In this document: piece after piece, positions 7,211 to 16,855 of the stretch
Layout: every line of letters starts with the position of its first letter
Numbering within the stretch: position 1 is the first letter of the stretch
NCBI GenBank assembly: GCA_014799665.1
Contig: JAAVHP010000028.1
Span: 1 to 64,000 of the forward strand
DNA length: 64,000 nt
Direction: 5' to 3'
From: Clostridiales bacterium
Lineage (GTDB): Bacteria > Bacillota > Clostridia > Christensenellales > Pumilibacteraceae
Position numbers and translations under genes: made by a program
Notes under the pieces: model-generated
Told to the model about the DNA's origin: nothing
Databases searched by the model: none
Seen by the model: only the letters and a program-made list of their open reading frames with translations

Positions 7211-9202
7211 CTACAACGGCAAATACGTGACCGTATTGAGCATGGAGATCATAATAAATATCATGCAAGTGACGAACGCGCCGAGATACACTTTGCCCGT
7301 TTTGTTATAGAAATAACGGTTGTAAATGGGCAGAAGTATCATCATGGGCACGACGCCCCACAAAAGGTTTACGTACAGCCAGGTATCGGTCAGCCACACC
7401 GTGCCCGTCGCCGAGAACACTATGTATTGAAGCCCGATAATGCCGATAAGACCTATGCAGTTCGCCACGCACGCGATAGCAACGCTTCCCACCTTGCCCC
7501 AGCGCGCGTTGCGCATTGAGCAGTTCACGCGCACCGAGTTGGTGAAATAGAACAGGAAGAACAGCGGCATATACATTAGTGCGAGCACGAGTATTTTCCA
7601 GTTGGTATTGAGGAAAAGCGGGCGCACGCAAACGAAGAAGAACCGCGGGTCGACGTGGAATATGAGATACAGAACATCAACTATCGCGTAGAACGACACG
7701 AACGTTATAAACGCGAGAAGAAGATTTTTGAACACGTTGCTCGGCTTGTCTTTCAGGTTGATAAGCGTCGCGCCGCGCTTTCTGTGCCGTAGGAAGTGCG
7801 CCAATAGGAACAGCCCCATGCCGACCGCGGCGTTCATGACCGCCCACAGCATGACGGCGTTTGTCATGCGCTGCGGGAACAGCCAGGTCAAGCCGCCTTT
7901 GTTCTCCGACGGTCCGGTCGTGAACCAACCGGCGGCAAAGGTCGCCGCCCACTTGTACGCGAACAGCGCGAACACGGCGCAAACGGTGAAGATCCCCCAG
8001 AAAATGAGCTTATCGACTTTGCCGTCGTTGTGCCCCATGGGCTGAACCTCGTGCACCGCCGTCTTGAAAAACTTGGTGCGGAGCAGCAGGGTCGGGAACG
8101 CGAGCACGAACAGGAAAACGCCTATCAGCATAAAGCCCTGAAAAATCTCTTTCACCCACCACACCTGCGAGTAGGGCGAAACGCCGCTCGCCTCGATCGC
8201 GCCGTCGGTGAACACGTAGTCGAAGAACTCTACCACGTGCGCTATCGACAGATTGTCGTACGGTTGCAGTGCGTGGATGGTGCGCTCGTTGTGCACAACG
8301 CGGAATGTATGGTCGTCGGGGCTGCCGTAATAATCGTCGATGGAGACCTCGGTAACGAAGTTTTCTTCCGTGCCCTCGTGCAGATATATGCCCGAATTGA
8401 CTATATTTATCGCCGACTTGGTGTAGCGCATATCGGAATAGTCGAGCGAGGTCGCGGCGTCCGCGTCGACGACGGTGCTCGTTCCCGAGTTTTGGTACGC
8501 GCCCTCGTCGAAGCGAGCGTACGCCACGCCGAGGTTGCACGCGAGGTTTTTGAGCGTTTTCATGTCCGAATCGGTAAACACCGAGTTACGCACGTAGCCC
8601 GAAATATACGCCGCCTGTATCCTTTGATTATTGTGCGTGCCGTACTTGCTCATGGCATAGATACAAGCGTTGCCGCCCGCCGAGTGCCCGGCAATGCCCA
8701 CGCGCGAAAGGTCTATGTAATCGAAGTTGACGGGCGCGCCGCTCTCGTCGACCTCCGTCACGTGCTCGATTATCGCGAACAGCCCGTAGCCGACCTCGCT
8801 CGCCGTTTGGTCGGTAGTGCTCGACTCGCCCTGACTGTACGGATCGAGACACACGACCGCGAACCCGCGCCGCGACAGTTCGAGGTTGTACGCCGCCTGC
8901 GTTTCCTTGGTGCGCTGGTACCCGGGGCAAACGATAACGCACGGAACCCTGTTATCCGCGCTCGCGTTTTTAGGCTTGTACACGTCGGCGACCACCCAGG
9001 TGTCGTCGCCCGTTTTGAGCTTGAACGACTTAACGCTCACCCGTCCCCAGTCGGTATTTACGGCAAACGCGAACAGCGAACCGATAAGCAACAAGCATAT
9101 AGCAAGCGCCAAAATAAACTTAGTCTTGTCTTTCCAAACGCCGATAAAGAATTTTTTGAGCCACGCGCCTGATTTTATAAAGAAGCTTTTAGCCTTATTC
9201 AT
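7211..9202 (-). CDS. alpha/beta hydrolase with multi-TM C-terminus
   Basis: About 663 residues from ATG 9202, whose ATGAATAA overlaps the previous gene's stop (8 bp). One N-terminal TM helix (FILALAICLLLIGSLFAFAV) leads to an extracytoplasmic alpha/beta hydrolase domain: VPCVIVCPGYQRTKETQ (oxyanion region), DPYSQGESS and nucleophile elbow GHSAGG (about residue 178). The C-terminal half carries about eight hydrophobic segments. Fusion of a dienelactone-hydrolase-like domain to a polytopic membrane part is uncommon. It sits between a surface lipoprotein and a CE2-like esterase, so a role in modifying an extracellular polymer is likely. Substrate unknown. Confidence 0.78.
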   Translation of the reverse strand: MNKAKSFFIKSGAWLKKFFIGVWKDKTKFILALAICLLLIGSLFAFAVNTDWGRVSVKSFKLKTGDDTWVVADVYKPKNASADNRVPCVIVCPGYQRTKETQAAYNLELSRRGFAVVCLDPYSQGESSTTDQTASEVGYGLFAIIEHVTEVDESGAPVNFDYIDLSRVGIAGHSAGGNACIYAMSKYGTHNNQRIQAAYISGYVRNSVFTDSDMKTLKNLACNLGVAYARFDEGAYQNSGTSTVVDADAATSLDYSDMRYTKSAINIVNSGIYLHEGTEENFVTEVSIDDYYGSPDDHTFRVVHNERTIHALQPYDNLSIAHVVEFFDYVFTDGAIEASGVSPYSQVWWVKEIFQGFMLIGVFLFVLAFPTLLLRTKFFKTAVHEVQPMGHNDGKVDKLIFWGIFTVCAVFALFAYKWAATFAAGWFTTGPSENKGGLTWLFPQRMTNAVMLWAVMNAAVGMGLFLLAHFLRHRKRGATLINLKDKPSNVFKNLLLAFITFVSFYAIVDVLYLIFHVDPRFFFVCVRPLFLNTNWKILVLALMYMPLFFLFYFTNSVRVNCSMRNARWGKVGSVAIACVANCIGLIGIIGLQYIVFSATGTVWLTDTWLYVNLLWGVVPMMILLPIYNRYFYNKTGKVYLGAFVTCMIFIMISMLNTVTYLPL

Positions 9203-12200
9203 TTTCGGTCGCCCCCGTCTGCATGAATTGATAGAACAGTAAAGCAAATTGGTTTTCCGCCGAACCGCTTATTACGCCGACTTTTCTATTTGTACTTGCG
9301 AAGAAACTTTCGGCAACATCGACTTTTGCTTTTTGAGTATCAAAAAGAGATTTATTGACTGCATTTCCACAAATAGCAACATTTACCTTTCCGTGAGTAT
9401 TAACCGCCTCCGTAAATCCGGAAACATCTTTCCCGGTGACGATAACCCACTCTATTTGATCTGCCGTCAAGGACACTTGATTGACCGTTAAATATTGGTT
9501 AAATGCTTTTTTAAGGTTTTCTATTTCTGTTTCCGTAATATATATATCTTTTGCGGCTTCGCTTGCATTAGCGTGTATCGCCACAACCAATTTATATTCA
9601 GCTGTCGGCGGTTCTTCGCCTATCTCACTAAACCGCGCATAAAGGGGCAAAGCCTTGCTCGTGCTTAAATTCGCCAGCGCGGAATAGGTCGCCGAGGTAT
9701 TAAGGAACGTTTCGCCCTCGACAGGTTCGGGATTGACCGACCAACCGTCGAACTTATAATCTTCTTCCGCTTCGAGAGTGTCAAGCGCAAGACTTCCACC
9801 CGAGAACACGAGCGCGGTATCTATTTTTTGGTCGCCGTTATAGAGCGTAACTTCTACGTAGTCGGGGCACATTATCTTTTGGGCTTCGACGGTTTCGAGG
9901 AATTCCGCGAACTTGGCAACCGCTTCGTCGCTACCGTTATAACCGACGTACAGCGTATCGTACTTTTTCTTCGAGTCGTTTTGGTTGGCGATAAACACGC
10001 TCGGGTGACTGCCGAATGATGAATGCAAATTGGTAGATTTGTACGCAAACGCCATGTTCGCGCCGGCTCCGGCATATTCGGTTATGAACGCATTGTTGTC
10101 GCCTGCCGTCAACTCGACCGTGGTCGATTTTCCGTACTTTTCTGCGTCGTAGAAAGATGAGTTCTCGAACGCCGTCACAAGCGTGTCCACGGTCGTCTTG
10201 TCTACGTATCTCGTCCATACGGCTACTTTAAGCGTGGGTAAAGTCGGCGCGGTGCTCTTTTCGGTAAACCGCGCGTACAGCGTTACCGCTTTTTCCTCTG
10301 CTATTCCCGCAAGCGTTGCATAGGACACGATTAAGTTATACAGCGTTTCGTCGTCCTGCGGCTCCTTTTCTTTCGCCCAACCCGCAAACTCCATATCTTC
10401 TTCCGCTTCGAGAGTGGTAAGATTGAGATTGCCGTTAGATAACACGAGCACGGTATCTAATTTTTCGTCGCCGTTGTAGAGAGTGACTTCAACATAGTTG
10501 GGGTTCATTATCTTTTTGGCGGTATCGGTCGCAATGAACTCTGCAAAGCTGCTTGCCACGCTGTCATTGCCGATTATGCCGACCTGTCGGTTAGCTACGT
10601 TGCCGTTATCTACGCGTATCACGCTAACCGAAACGTCCTCTCTTTGCCCGACGTCCAAATTGTTCTGACCGAACGAAACGTTATATTTGCCGTATTGCGC
10701 GTTGCCTGCTTTTACTGCCGCGGCGTAATCGTCTACGCCGTGTTCGGTGAGTACCGTATAGCGCGCGTCCTCGTATCCGTCGAAATACTGCGAGTTTTTG
10801 AACGCTTTGAGTAGCTCACCTACCATATCGCCGTCGATAAATCGACCGAAAACAGCCACGTTAAGCACCTTAGATTCGGGGCGCGTGCCGTTTACGTACA
10901 CGGGATAAATGGTGACGGTCGAGCCGTACTCCGCAAGGTCCGCATAGCCAAGCGCCTCGCCGTAAGCAAAAGCTATCTTATTACCGTTCTTTAATAAGGT
11001 ATAGCCCACCACGTAGCTCGTATCGGTATCGGGCGCCTCGGGAGTTATCTTGTTCTTGCTCGCCCTGCTCACCGAATAATCTATATCGGCTTGCCCGTCG
11101 ATTTTGAGCACTACGTTTATCGTTCTGTCCTTGACCGCCGTCGTCACCGTAAATGTAGGCGATTTCGCCGAACGGAACGCGCTGCTTTCGCCGTTGAGCG
11201 TTGCGAACTGTTCTTCGCTCAACTCGGGAAGGGTATAATCGTCTGTCTTATATTGTTCCTTAACCGCCTCGGTGATCTCGATAGCGATATTGTTGTCGCC
11301 CACGGGCGCGGTCAAAGGCTTAGCGGCGTTGTTTACGATTTCGTTGTTCGTGCAAACGGTAAAGTCGCGGCTGTCGAGATTGTCGCTAAGGTAAATACTG
11401 TCAGTCGCCGACTTGGCAAGCTTATACGCCGCGCCGTCGTAGGCGTAAACGTTGGAAAGAGCGTAGCAATTGCTCACCGTCGCACCGTCGTTGGTCAGCC
11501 CGACGATACCGCCGACGTTCGCTGTGCCGCCTATATAGTTATGCGCAGTAATATTCTTGCGGTAATCGGCGGTCGTGTAGCAGTAGGTTATTTCGCCGCT
11601 GTTCTCGCCCGCAATGCCGCCCACGTTGTTATTTCCGTAAACGCGCATACTCGCAGTCGAGCATTTCGTAATTTTTCCGTCCGCCGTGTTGAACGCTACG
11701 ATACCGCCGATATTGTTGTTTGCGCCGCCGCCCGTGCGCGAACGCTGGGCAAGAAGCCTGCCCGTCGCCGTGCACGAAATTATTTCGCCGTAGTTAACGG
11801 AAGCGATACCGCCCATATAGCTCATTGCCGAGGTGGACGAGCCGCTTTCTATCGCGTTGCCCGCGCCGAGCGTGCCGCCGTACGTGCAGTTTTCTATTTT
11901 TCCGTTGTTGATAACGGCTATGCCGCCCGCGCCCACCTTAGCGCGCGCCGAGCCCGAATACGTAGAGTCGGCTACCGAGCCGTTGTTCACGCCGACGATA
12001 CCCCCCGCGCCGCCGACTATTCCGTTCTTGTCGCCGTCGAGCACGCCCGCCGTGCCGATACTGCTTTCAATGCCCGCAGAAACGGTGCAGTATTGAACTT
12101 TTCCGTTGTTCACGCTCGCGACTATGCCTACGCAGTTTTCGGCGGCGTCGGCGATACTGCCCGCGACCGTCAAGTCCTCGACTACCGCGTTTTCACCGAG

Positions 12201-13049
12201 CGTGCCGAAAAGACCGCAGCCGCCCGCGTCGATAGTTACCGTTTTGCCGTTGCCGTCGAGATACCCGTCGAACGTGTTGCCGACTATATCCTGCGCCAAA
12301 AGCCTTACGTTTAGATCTTTTTCTATCCTATAGTAATTGTCCGCGCCGATATTCAACCCGTTTATAGCCGCAAGGTCCGTGCCGTCGACTACGAGATAGG
12401 GGTTCGCCTTAGTGCCGTTGCCCTTAAAGTACAACTCGGTTTTAACGGTCTTGCCGCTCTCGCAGCTGACTTCAACCGCGTACACGCCGCCCGCGGGGAT
12501 AACGGTAGGCGTAAATTCAAGTTCGTACACTCCGTCGTGGTTCTTGTACGAGGTGAAAGTAAGACTGCCGTCGGTTACAGCACCGCTCGAATAATCGTAC
12601 TCGCCGCCGCCGATATACGTGCCGCGCATGAGCTTGATTTCGAAAACTGTGTCCTCGTCGATACCGCGCTGCAACCATACGACCGAGTTGGAAAACGCCT
12701 TCCGCCCCGCCGTGATGTTATCGGGCACGTTGGAAACGTACAAAAAGTTGGACCACAAAACGATATCGCCCGTCACGCGTTCTTTGGAAATATCGTAGGC
12801 TTTAACGCCATCCTCGTCGAAATACCAGCCGTCGAAAATATAATTCTCGTCGGTACGCTCGGGGGCGGCGGGCAGCTCCACACGCTTGCCGCGCTCCACT
12901 TCCACACGGCTGAATACGGTATCGCCGTCAATGAACGTTACCGTATAATACCGCTTTTCGTCCTTTGAACACCCCACCGCAAAAAGCGCGCAAAATATAC
13001 AAAAGACGAGCGCAAGAATAATATTTCTCAATCGTTTTCCCCGCGTCAT
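9195..13049 (-). CDS. giant repeat lipoprotein (InlB, GLUG, binding-protein-like repeats)
   Basis: About 1284 residues from ATG 13049 (GGGG upstream). Lipobox FAVGC puts the lipidated Cys near residue 27. An InlB/Listeria-Bacteroides repeat follows (YYTVTFIDGDTVFSRVEVERG...FDGWYF), then a beta-helix with many GLUG-type units such as GIVGVNNGSVADSTYSG and GGIAGENSGEITYCYT (about residues 215-560). The C-terminal half has three tandem copies of a unit that starts LKVAVWTRYVDK and contains FAEFLETVEAQKIM, which recalls the C-lobe of type-II periplasmic binding proteins, joined to an InlB-like tail (LEAEEDYKFDGW). It is probably a surface adhesin or glycan-binding protein and heads the operon with two hydrolases. 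Confidence 0.82.
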   Translation of the reverse strand: MTRGKRLRNIILALVFCIFCALFAVGCSKDEKRYYTVTFIDGDTVFSRVEVERGKRVELPAAPERTDENYIFDGWYFDEDGVKAYDISKERVTGDIVLWSNFLYVSNVPDNITAGRKAFSNSVVWLQRGIDEDTVFEIKLMRGTYIGGGEYDYSSGAVTDGSLTFTSYKNHDGVYELEFTPTVIPAGGVYAVEVSCESGKTVKTELYFKGNGTKANPYLVVDGTDLAAINGLNIGADNYYRIEKDLNVRLLAQDIVGNTFDGYLDGNGKTVTIDAGGCGLFGTLGENAVVEDLTVAGSIADAAENCVGIVASVNNGKVQYCTVSAGIESSIGTAGVLDGDKNGIVGGAGGIVGVNNGSVADSTYSGSARAKVGAGGIAVINNGKIENCTYGGTLGAGNAIESGSSTSAMSYMGGIASVNYGEIISCTATGRLLAQRSRTGGGANNNIGGIVAFNTADGKITKCSTASMRVYGNNNVGGIAGENSGEITYCYTTADYRKNITAHNYIGGTANVGGIVGLTNDGATVSNCYALSNVYAYDGAAYKLAKSATDSIYLSDNLDSRDFTVCTNNEIVNNAAKPLTAPVGDNNIAIEITEAVKEQYKTDDYTLPELSEEQFATLNGESSAFRSAKSPTFTVTTAVKDRTINVVLKIDGQADIDYSVSRASKNKITPEAPDTDTSYVVGYTLLKNGNKIAFAYGEALGYADLAEYGSTVTIYPVYVNGTRPESKVLNVAVFGRFIDGDMVGELLKAFKNSQYFDGYEDARYTVLTEHGVDDYAAAVKAGNAQYGKYNVSFGQNNLDVGQREDVSVSVIRVDNGNVANRQVGIIGNDSVASSFAEFIATDTAKKIMNPNYVEVTLYNGDEKLDTVLVLSNGNLNLTTLEAEEDMEFAGWAKEKEPQDDETLYNLIVSYATLAGIAEEKAVTLYARFTEKSTAPTLPTLKVAVWTRYVDKTTVDTLVTAFENSSFYDAEKYGKSTTVELTAGDNNAFITEYAGAGANMAFAYKSTNLHSSFGSHPSVFIANQNDSKKKYDTLYVGYNGSDEAVAKFAEFLETVEAQKIMCPDYVEVTLYNGDQKIDTALVFSGGSLALDTLEAEEDYKFDGWSVNPEPVEGETFLNTSATYSALANLSTSKALPLYARFSEIGEEPPTAEYKLVVAIHANASEAAKDIYITETEIENLKKAFNQYLTVNQVSLTADQIEWVIVTGKDVSGFTEAVNTHGKVNVAICGNAVNKSLFDTQKAKVDVAESFFASTNRKVGVISGSAENQFALLFYQFMQTGATENE

Positions 13050-13140
13050 ATTCACACCCCGAAAGATTAATTTGAGTAACTTCGACCCAACCGAAATTTC
13101 GCCGTTTTAGGCGTTTTTTCGATTTTTCGCGTTCGAATTT

Positions 13141-13162
13141 GCGAAAAAACGGCGTTTTTCGC
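13141..13162 (-). terminator. hairpin after malic enzyme gene
   Basis: GCGAAAAA/TTTTTCGC palindrome directly after the malic enzyme stop codon on the minus strand. A T-rich stretch follows less cleanly than in a classical terminator. Positions 13050-13140 otherwise hold only short upstream sequence. Confidence 0.5.
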
Positions 13163-14340
13163 TATTTTTTCAGTTTGGACACGCCCGTTTTGACTGCCGC
13201 TTCGGCGACCGCTTTCGCCACGCAGTCATGCGCTGTTTTGTCGTAAGCGTAAGGCAATATGTATTCGCGCGACAATTGTTTTTCGGTCACGCAATTCGCA
13301 ATTCCTTCTGCGGCGGCGAGCATCATTTCGGTATTGACCGTATTCGCCCGCACGTCGAGCGCGCCGCGGAACAGCCCCGGGAAAACCAAAACGTTGTTTA
13401 TCTGGTTGGGGTACTGCGACGAACCCGTGCCTACTATAAATGCTCCCGCTTCGAGCGCGGCTTCGGGACTGATCTCGGGCACGGGGTTGGCGCACGGGAA
13501 CAGTATCGCCTTTTCCGCCATCGACTTTACCATGTCCTTAGTCACGCAGTTGGGACCGGACACGCCCACGAACACGTCCGCGCCTTTCATGGCGTCGGCG
13601 AGTTTTCCGCGAAGCTTCGCGCGGTTTGTCGTTTTCGCCATTTCTTTCTGTACGGGGTTGAGCCACTCCTCGCCCTCGCACACTATGCCTTTAAGATCGC
13701 AGAGCGTAACGTCCTTTACGCCGTAGAGCATTAGAAAGCGCGCTATCGATATGCCCGCCGCGCCCGCGCCGTTGACTACGACCTTGATTTTGGTCTTGTC
13801 CTTTTTGGCAAGCTTCAACGCGTTGATAAGCGCCGCCGTCATTACGATCGCCGTGCCGTGCTGGTCGTCGTGAAACACGGGAATGTCGAGCTCCGCTTTG
13901 AGCCGCGTTTCTATCTCGAAACAGCGCGGCGCGGAAATGTCTTCGAGGTTGATTCCGCCGAACGAGCCCGAAAGAAGCTTTATCGTGTTGATTATCTCGT
14001 CCACGTCCTTGCTCTTAATGCACAATGGGTACGCGTCGACGCCGCCGTACGCTTTGAACAACGCGCACTTCCCTTCCATAACGGGCATACCCGCTTCGGG
14101 ACCGATATCGCCGAGCCCGAGCACCGCCGTGCCGTCCGTTATTACGGGAACGGTGTTCCAGCGGCGCGTGAGTTCGAAACTTTTTTCTATATCGTCGTGA
14201 ATAGCCATGCACGGCTCGGCTACGCCGGGCGTGTACGCGAGCGATAACGCTTCGCGGCTGTCGACGGGAACGCGGCAAACCGTTTCGATTTTGCCCTTCC
14301 ACTCGCCGTGCAATTTCAAAGACTGCTCTCTTGTTGTCAT
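13162..14340 (-). CDS. NAD(P)-dependent malic enzyme
   Basis: About 392 residues. The enzyme oxidatively decarboxylates malate to pyruvate. Visible motifs are SLAYTPGVAEPC, TDGTAVLGLGDIGPEAGMPVMEGK, DISAPRCFEIE, FHDDQHGTAIV (metal and substrate site) and the NAD fold VVNGAGAAGISIARFL. Its size matches the short bacterial form without a phosphotransacetylase domain. Start chosen at ATG 14340 because GGAGGG lies 5 nt upstream; a GTG seven codons earlier would overlap that RBS. It diverges from a LysR-type regulator with a dyad operator between them, so that regulator probably controls it. Confidence 0.94.
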   Translation of the reverse strand: MTTREQSLKLHGEWKGKIETVCRVPVDSREALSLAYTPGVAEPCMAIHDDIEKSFELTRRWNTVPVITDGTAVLGLGDIGPEAGMPVMEGKCALFKAYGGVDAYPLCIKSKDVDEIINTIKLLSGSFGGINLEDISAPRCFEIETRLKAELDIPVFHDDQHGTAIVMTAALINALKLAKKDKTKIKVVVNGAGAAGISIARFLMLYGVKDVTLCDLKGIVCEGEEWLNPVQKEMAKTTNRAKLRGKLADAMKGADVFVGVSGPNCVTKDMVKSMAEKAILFPCANPVPEISPEAALEAGAFIVGTGSSQYPNQINNVLVFPGLFRGALDVRANTVNTEMMLAAAEGIANCVTEKQLSREYILPYAYDKTAHDCVAKAVAEAAVKTGVSKLKK

Positions 14341-14385
14341 TTTTCCCTCCGATAATTTCACAAGAAATTTTGGTTTTTCTATTTA

Positions 14386-14441
14386 CATTATACAATAAAT
14401 CTATTATAATGTAAAATGATAATATGGTATGCTTATCATAC
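14386..14441. promoter_or_regulatory. divergent promoter and LysR-type operator
   Basis: GTATG-CTTAT-CATAC (14427-14441) is a perfect dyad with T-N11-A geometry, the classical LysR-type binding site. A minus-strand -10 TATAAT (14387-14392) for the malic enzyme lies about 35-55 nt from it, which places the dyad at about -55 to -65. This arrangement suits activation of the enzyme gene and autoregulation. Confidence 0.6.
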
Positions 14442-14466
14442 ACTAATTGCATATCACGGGGTTTAT

Positions 14467-15357
14467 ATGAACTACGACTACTACCGCATATTTTATTACG
14501 TTGGTAAGCACAAGAACATAACGCGCGCCGCCGCCGAGCTGTATTCTTCACAGCCCGCGCTCACCCGCGCCATACAGAACTTGGAAAGTGAATTAAACTG
14601 CCGACTGTTCGTCAGGACGAAAAACGGCGTTGAGTTCACCAACGAGGGGCAACGGCTGTTCGAATACGTGAACGTGGCGCACAACCAGCTGTTAAAGGGC
14701 GAGGAAGAAATAAGCCGAGCCGTAAGCGTGGACGGCGGAACAATACATATCGGTTCGTCGGTCACTGCGCTTCATAACTTTTTGTTCAACGTTCTCGACG
14801 ATTTTCACTATATGCACCCCGGCGTTAAGTTCAAAATAACGACGGGCTCTAATAACGGCACGGTGGAAAAGCTCAAAACGGGCTTGATAGACCTTGCGTT
14901 CGTGTCCACACCGTTCAATAATTCCAAAGAACTTACGACCGTAACCGTCGCAAGCTTTAACGACATTCTTATTGCGGGAAACAGCTTCGGCTATCTTAAA
15001 GACAAGCGGCTGTCGCTGACCGATATAAAGAACTACCCTTTTATATGTTTGCGGCAAGGTATGCAGCTTCGTCAGTTCATAGACGATATATTCATAAAGA
15101 ACGGCTTGACCGTTTCGCCCGATATAGAAACCGACGGCGCCGATCTTTTGGTGTCTATGATTTGTCATAATTTCGGGCTTGGGTTCGTGCCGCAAGGCAT
15201 GGCTGAGGACGCTATCGAACGCGGCGAAGTTTTCAGAATCGAGCTCGACGAAGAACTGCCCGAGCGCAGTATTTGCATGGTGTCCGACCCTCACCACCCG
15301 CACACCAACGCTTCGCGAGAATTTTATAAAATCGTCAAAAATCGCATTCGCAGCTGA
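14467..15357 (+). CDS. LysR-family transcriptional regulator
   Basis: About 296 residues from ATG 14467 (GGGG 8 nt upstream); a start 17 codons earlier only adds intergenic sequence. N-terminal winged HTH: FYYVGKHKNITRAAAELYSSQPALTRAIQNLESELNCRLFVRTKNGVEFTNEG. The C-terminal type-II periplasmic-binding-like effector domain includes IHIGSSVTALHNFL and DLAFVSTPF. It is divergent from malic enzyme, so it probably senses a carboxylic acid or related metabolite. The effector cannot be read from the sequence. Confidence 0.92.
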   Translation: MNYDYYRIFYYVGKHKNITRAAAELYSSQPALTRAIQNLESELNCRLFVRTKNGVEFTNEGQRLFEYVNVAHNQLLKGEEEISRAVSVDGGTIHIGSSVTALHNFLFNVLDDFHYMHPGVKFKITTGSNNGTVEKLKTGLIDLAFVSTPFNNSKELTTVTVASFNDILIAGNSFGYLKDKRLSLTDIKNYPFICLRQGMQLRQFIDDIFIKNGLTVSPDIETDGADLLVSMICHNFGLGFVPQGMAEDAIERGEVFRIELDEELPERSICMVSDPHHPHTNASREFYKIVKNRIRS

Positions 15358-15430
15358 CAAAAATTCAAAAAACTGCCCAAAAATCGCAAAAAATTTTATT
15401 TATCGTTATAGAGTTTTTGTCCAAACAAAA

Positions 15431-15465
15431 AGCCCGCTATATTCTCAAAAAAGAAGTAGCGGGCT
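15431..15465. terminator. bidirectional terminator between convergent genes
   Basis: Stem AGCCCGCTA (15431-15439) / TAGCGGGCT (15457-15465), with A-rich and AT-rich flanks, between the LysR gene (+) and the 15473 gene (-). Confidence 0.75.
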
Positions 15466-15472
15466 ATAAATA

Positions 15473-16123
15473 TTATATTCTCAATTTTATTACATTTCTA
15501 AAATATTCTTCATCGTTATTCATAAAAGCAATCATATCTTCTATTGCTTTTTGATACCCTCGCGGATGCCAATGCGTACCGGCTTTTTCTTTCTTTTTAG
15601 AGAATTTTTTAATCCGTAAATATTGTAATGAAAATACGTATTCCAAAAAATCGTTTTCGTCCTCTTGATATAATAACATTTCACCGATTTGGGATTTCCC
15701 TGTTATAACCAAATAATTTACATCGGGATAAAATCCTAAATCCGTGGACGCTTGTTGAAGCTTTATCGGTAAATTCAATTCCACGCCCTTCTTATAGATA
15801 TATTCAATATCGCTCATTGAATATCCAAACTCTCGTTGCTTTTTGATATTTATGATAAGCACCCAAAAATCGCAAAATTCACCCCAAATAATCTTTTTTC
15901 GAATTGGCGATTTTGCATTATCTATATCATCACACAAAGATAAAATGCTATTTAAATCAATAATATTTTCCTCAATGTAAAACGGAGTACCTTTTGAATT
16001 CAAACATATATCATTGGAAGTTGCCTGTGCATCATCCAAAATCGTTACTTGGGAATCAATGCCGAATATCGGTAAATATTTTGTAAGTGTTTCTTTATTT
16101 ATTTCCGTAACAAGTTTTTTCAT
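15473..16123 (-). CDS. hypothetical protein
   Basis: 216 residues, not recognised. It is soluble, with no signal peptide or TM helix. Notable segments are GFYPDVNYLVITGKSQIGEMLLYQEDENDFLEYVF and a basic C-terminal stretch KKFSKKKEKAGTHWHPRGYQKAIEDMIAFM. Its base composition is more AT-rich than the pyrophosphatase upstream, which suggests acquisition. It starts 12 nt after the ppa stop without a clear RBS, so expression may rely on ppa read-through. The shape (small acidic, globular) would fit an immunity or SUKH-like protein, but no motif supports this. Confidence 0.6.
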   Translation of the reverse strand: MKKLVTEINKETLTKYLPIFGIDSQVTILDDAQATSNDICLNSKGTPFYIEENIIDLNSILSLCDDIDNAKSPIRKKIIWGEFCDFWVLIINIKKQREFGYSMSDIEYIYKKGVELNLPIKLQQASTDLGFYPDVNYLVITGKSQIGEMLLYQEDENDFLEYVFSLQYLRIKKFSKKKEKAGTHWHPRGYQKAIEDMIAFMNNDEEYFRNVIKLRI

Positions 16124-16135
16124 AAATTTTTCAAA

Positions 16136-16669
16136 TTACTTTTTATCGTATTTCGTTTTATACTTGGCAATGCACTTGCGCACGATCTCGATCGCGTCGT
16201 ACTTGTGCGCGATCTCTTTGACCGTCGTCTTTTTATGTTCGAGCATTTTATAGACCTCGAAGAAGTGCATCATTTCGTCGAACAAATGCTTGGGCAGTTC
16301 GTTGATATCGTAATAGCATTTGTAATTGGGATCGTCGACGGGCACGGCGATTATCTTTTCGTCGAGCGCGCCGCCGTCAACCATCTTTATAACACCGATG
16401 GGCGTGCAAGTGACGAGCGTCATCGGATGAATAGTTTCGTTGCAAAGAACGAGAACGTCAAGCGGGTCGCCGTCGTCCGCGAGCGTGCGCGGAATGAACC
16501 CGTAGTTTGCCGGATACACCGTCGAAGTATAAAGTACGCGGTCGAGCCGCAGTAAGCCCGTTTCTTTATCGAGCTCGTACTTGGTTTTACTGCCCTTGGG
16601 TATTTCTATAAGCGCTTCGAACTTCTGTTCGGTAATGCGTTCGGCTTTTATGTCGTGCCAAATATTCAT
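16136..16669 (-). CDS. ppa: inorganic pyrophosphatase (family I)
   Basis: 177 residues, the normal length of bacterial family I PPase. It hydrolyses PPi to phosphate in the cytosol and so drives biosynthetic reactions. Signature segments are EIPKGSKTKYELDKETGLLRLDRVLYTSTVYPANYGFIPRT and the Asp-rich metal site DDGDPLDVLVL; the second acidic site is VPVDDP. AGAGGCG precedes the ATG. A short orphan gene follows on the same strand. Confidence 0.96.
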   Translation of the reverse strand: MNIWHDIKAERITEQKFEALIEIPKGSKTKYELDKETGLLRLDRVLYTSTVYPANYGFIPRTLADDGDPLDVLVLCNETIHPMTLVTCTPIGVIKMVDGGALDEKIIAVPVDDPNYKCYYDINELPKHLFDEMMHFFEVYKMLEHKKTTVKEIAHKYDAIEIVRKCIAKYKTKYDKK

Positions 16670-16855
16670 AGTCGCCTCTTGTCTTTTATTTTCATTAATT
16701 ATATCATTTTAATTTTCGGTTGTAAAATGATATTACGGTATACGGGCTATAACTTGGGCGCATGAATTAGTAAGTTATTTAAATAAGTATGTATACTTTC
16801 AACTATACCCGACCATACTAAACTTGCGTAAAGAAAAAAACAAGGGGGAAATAAA

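Noticed and set aside
11091..12314. 407-codon + ORF inside the large lipoprotein gene
   Set aside because: Antisense reading of the GLUG repeat region, no RBS.
13162..14361. GTG start at 14361 for malic enzyme
   Set aside because: GGAGGG lies inside those seven codons, at the right distance for ATG 14340.
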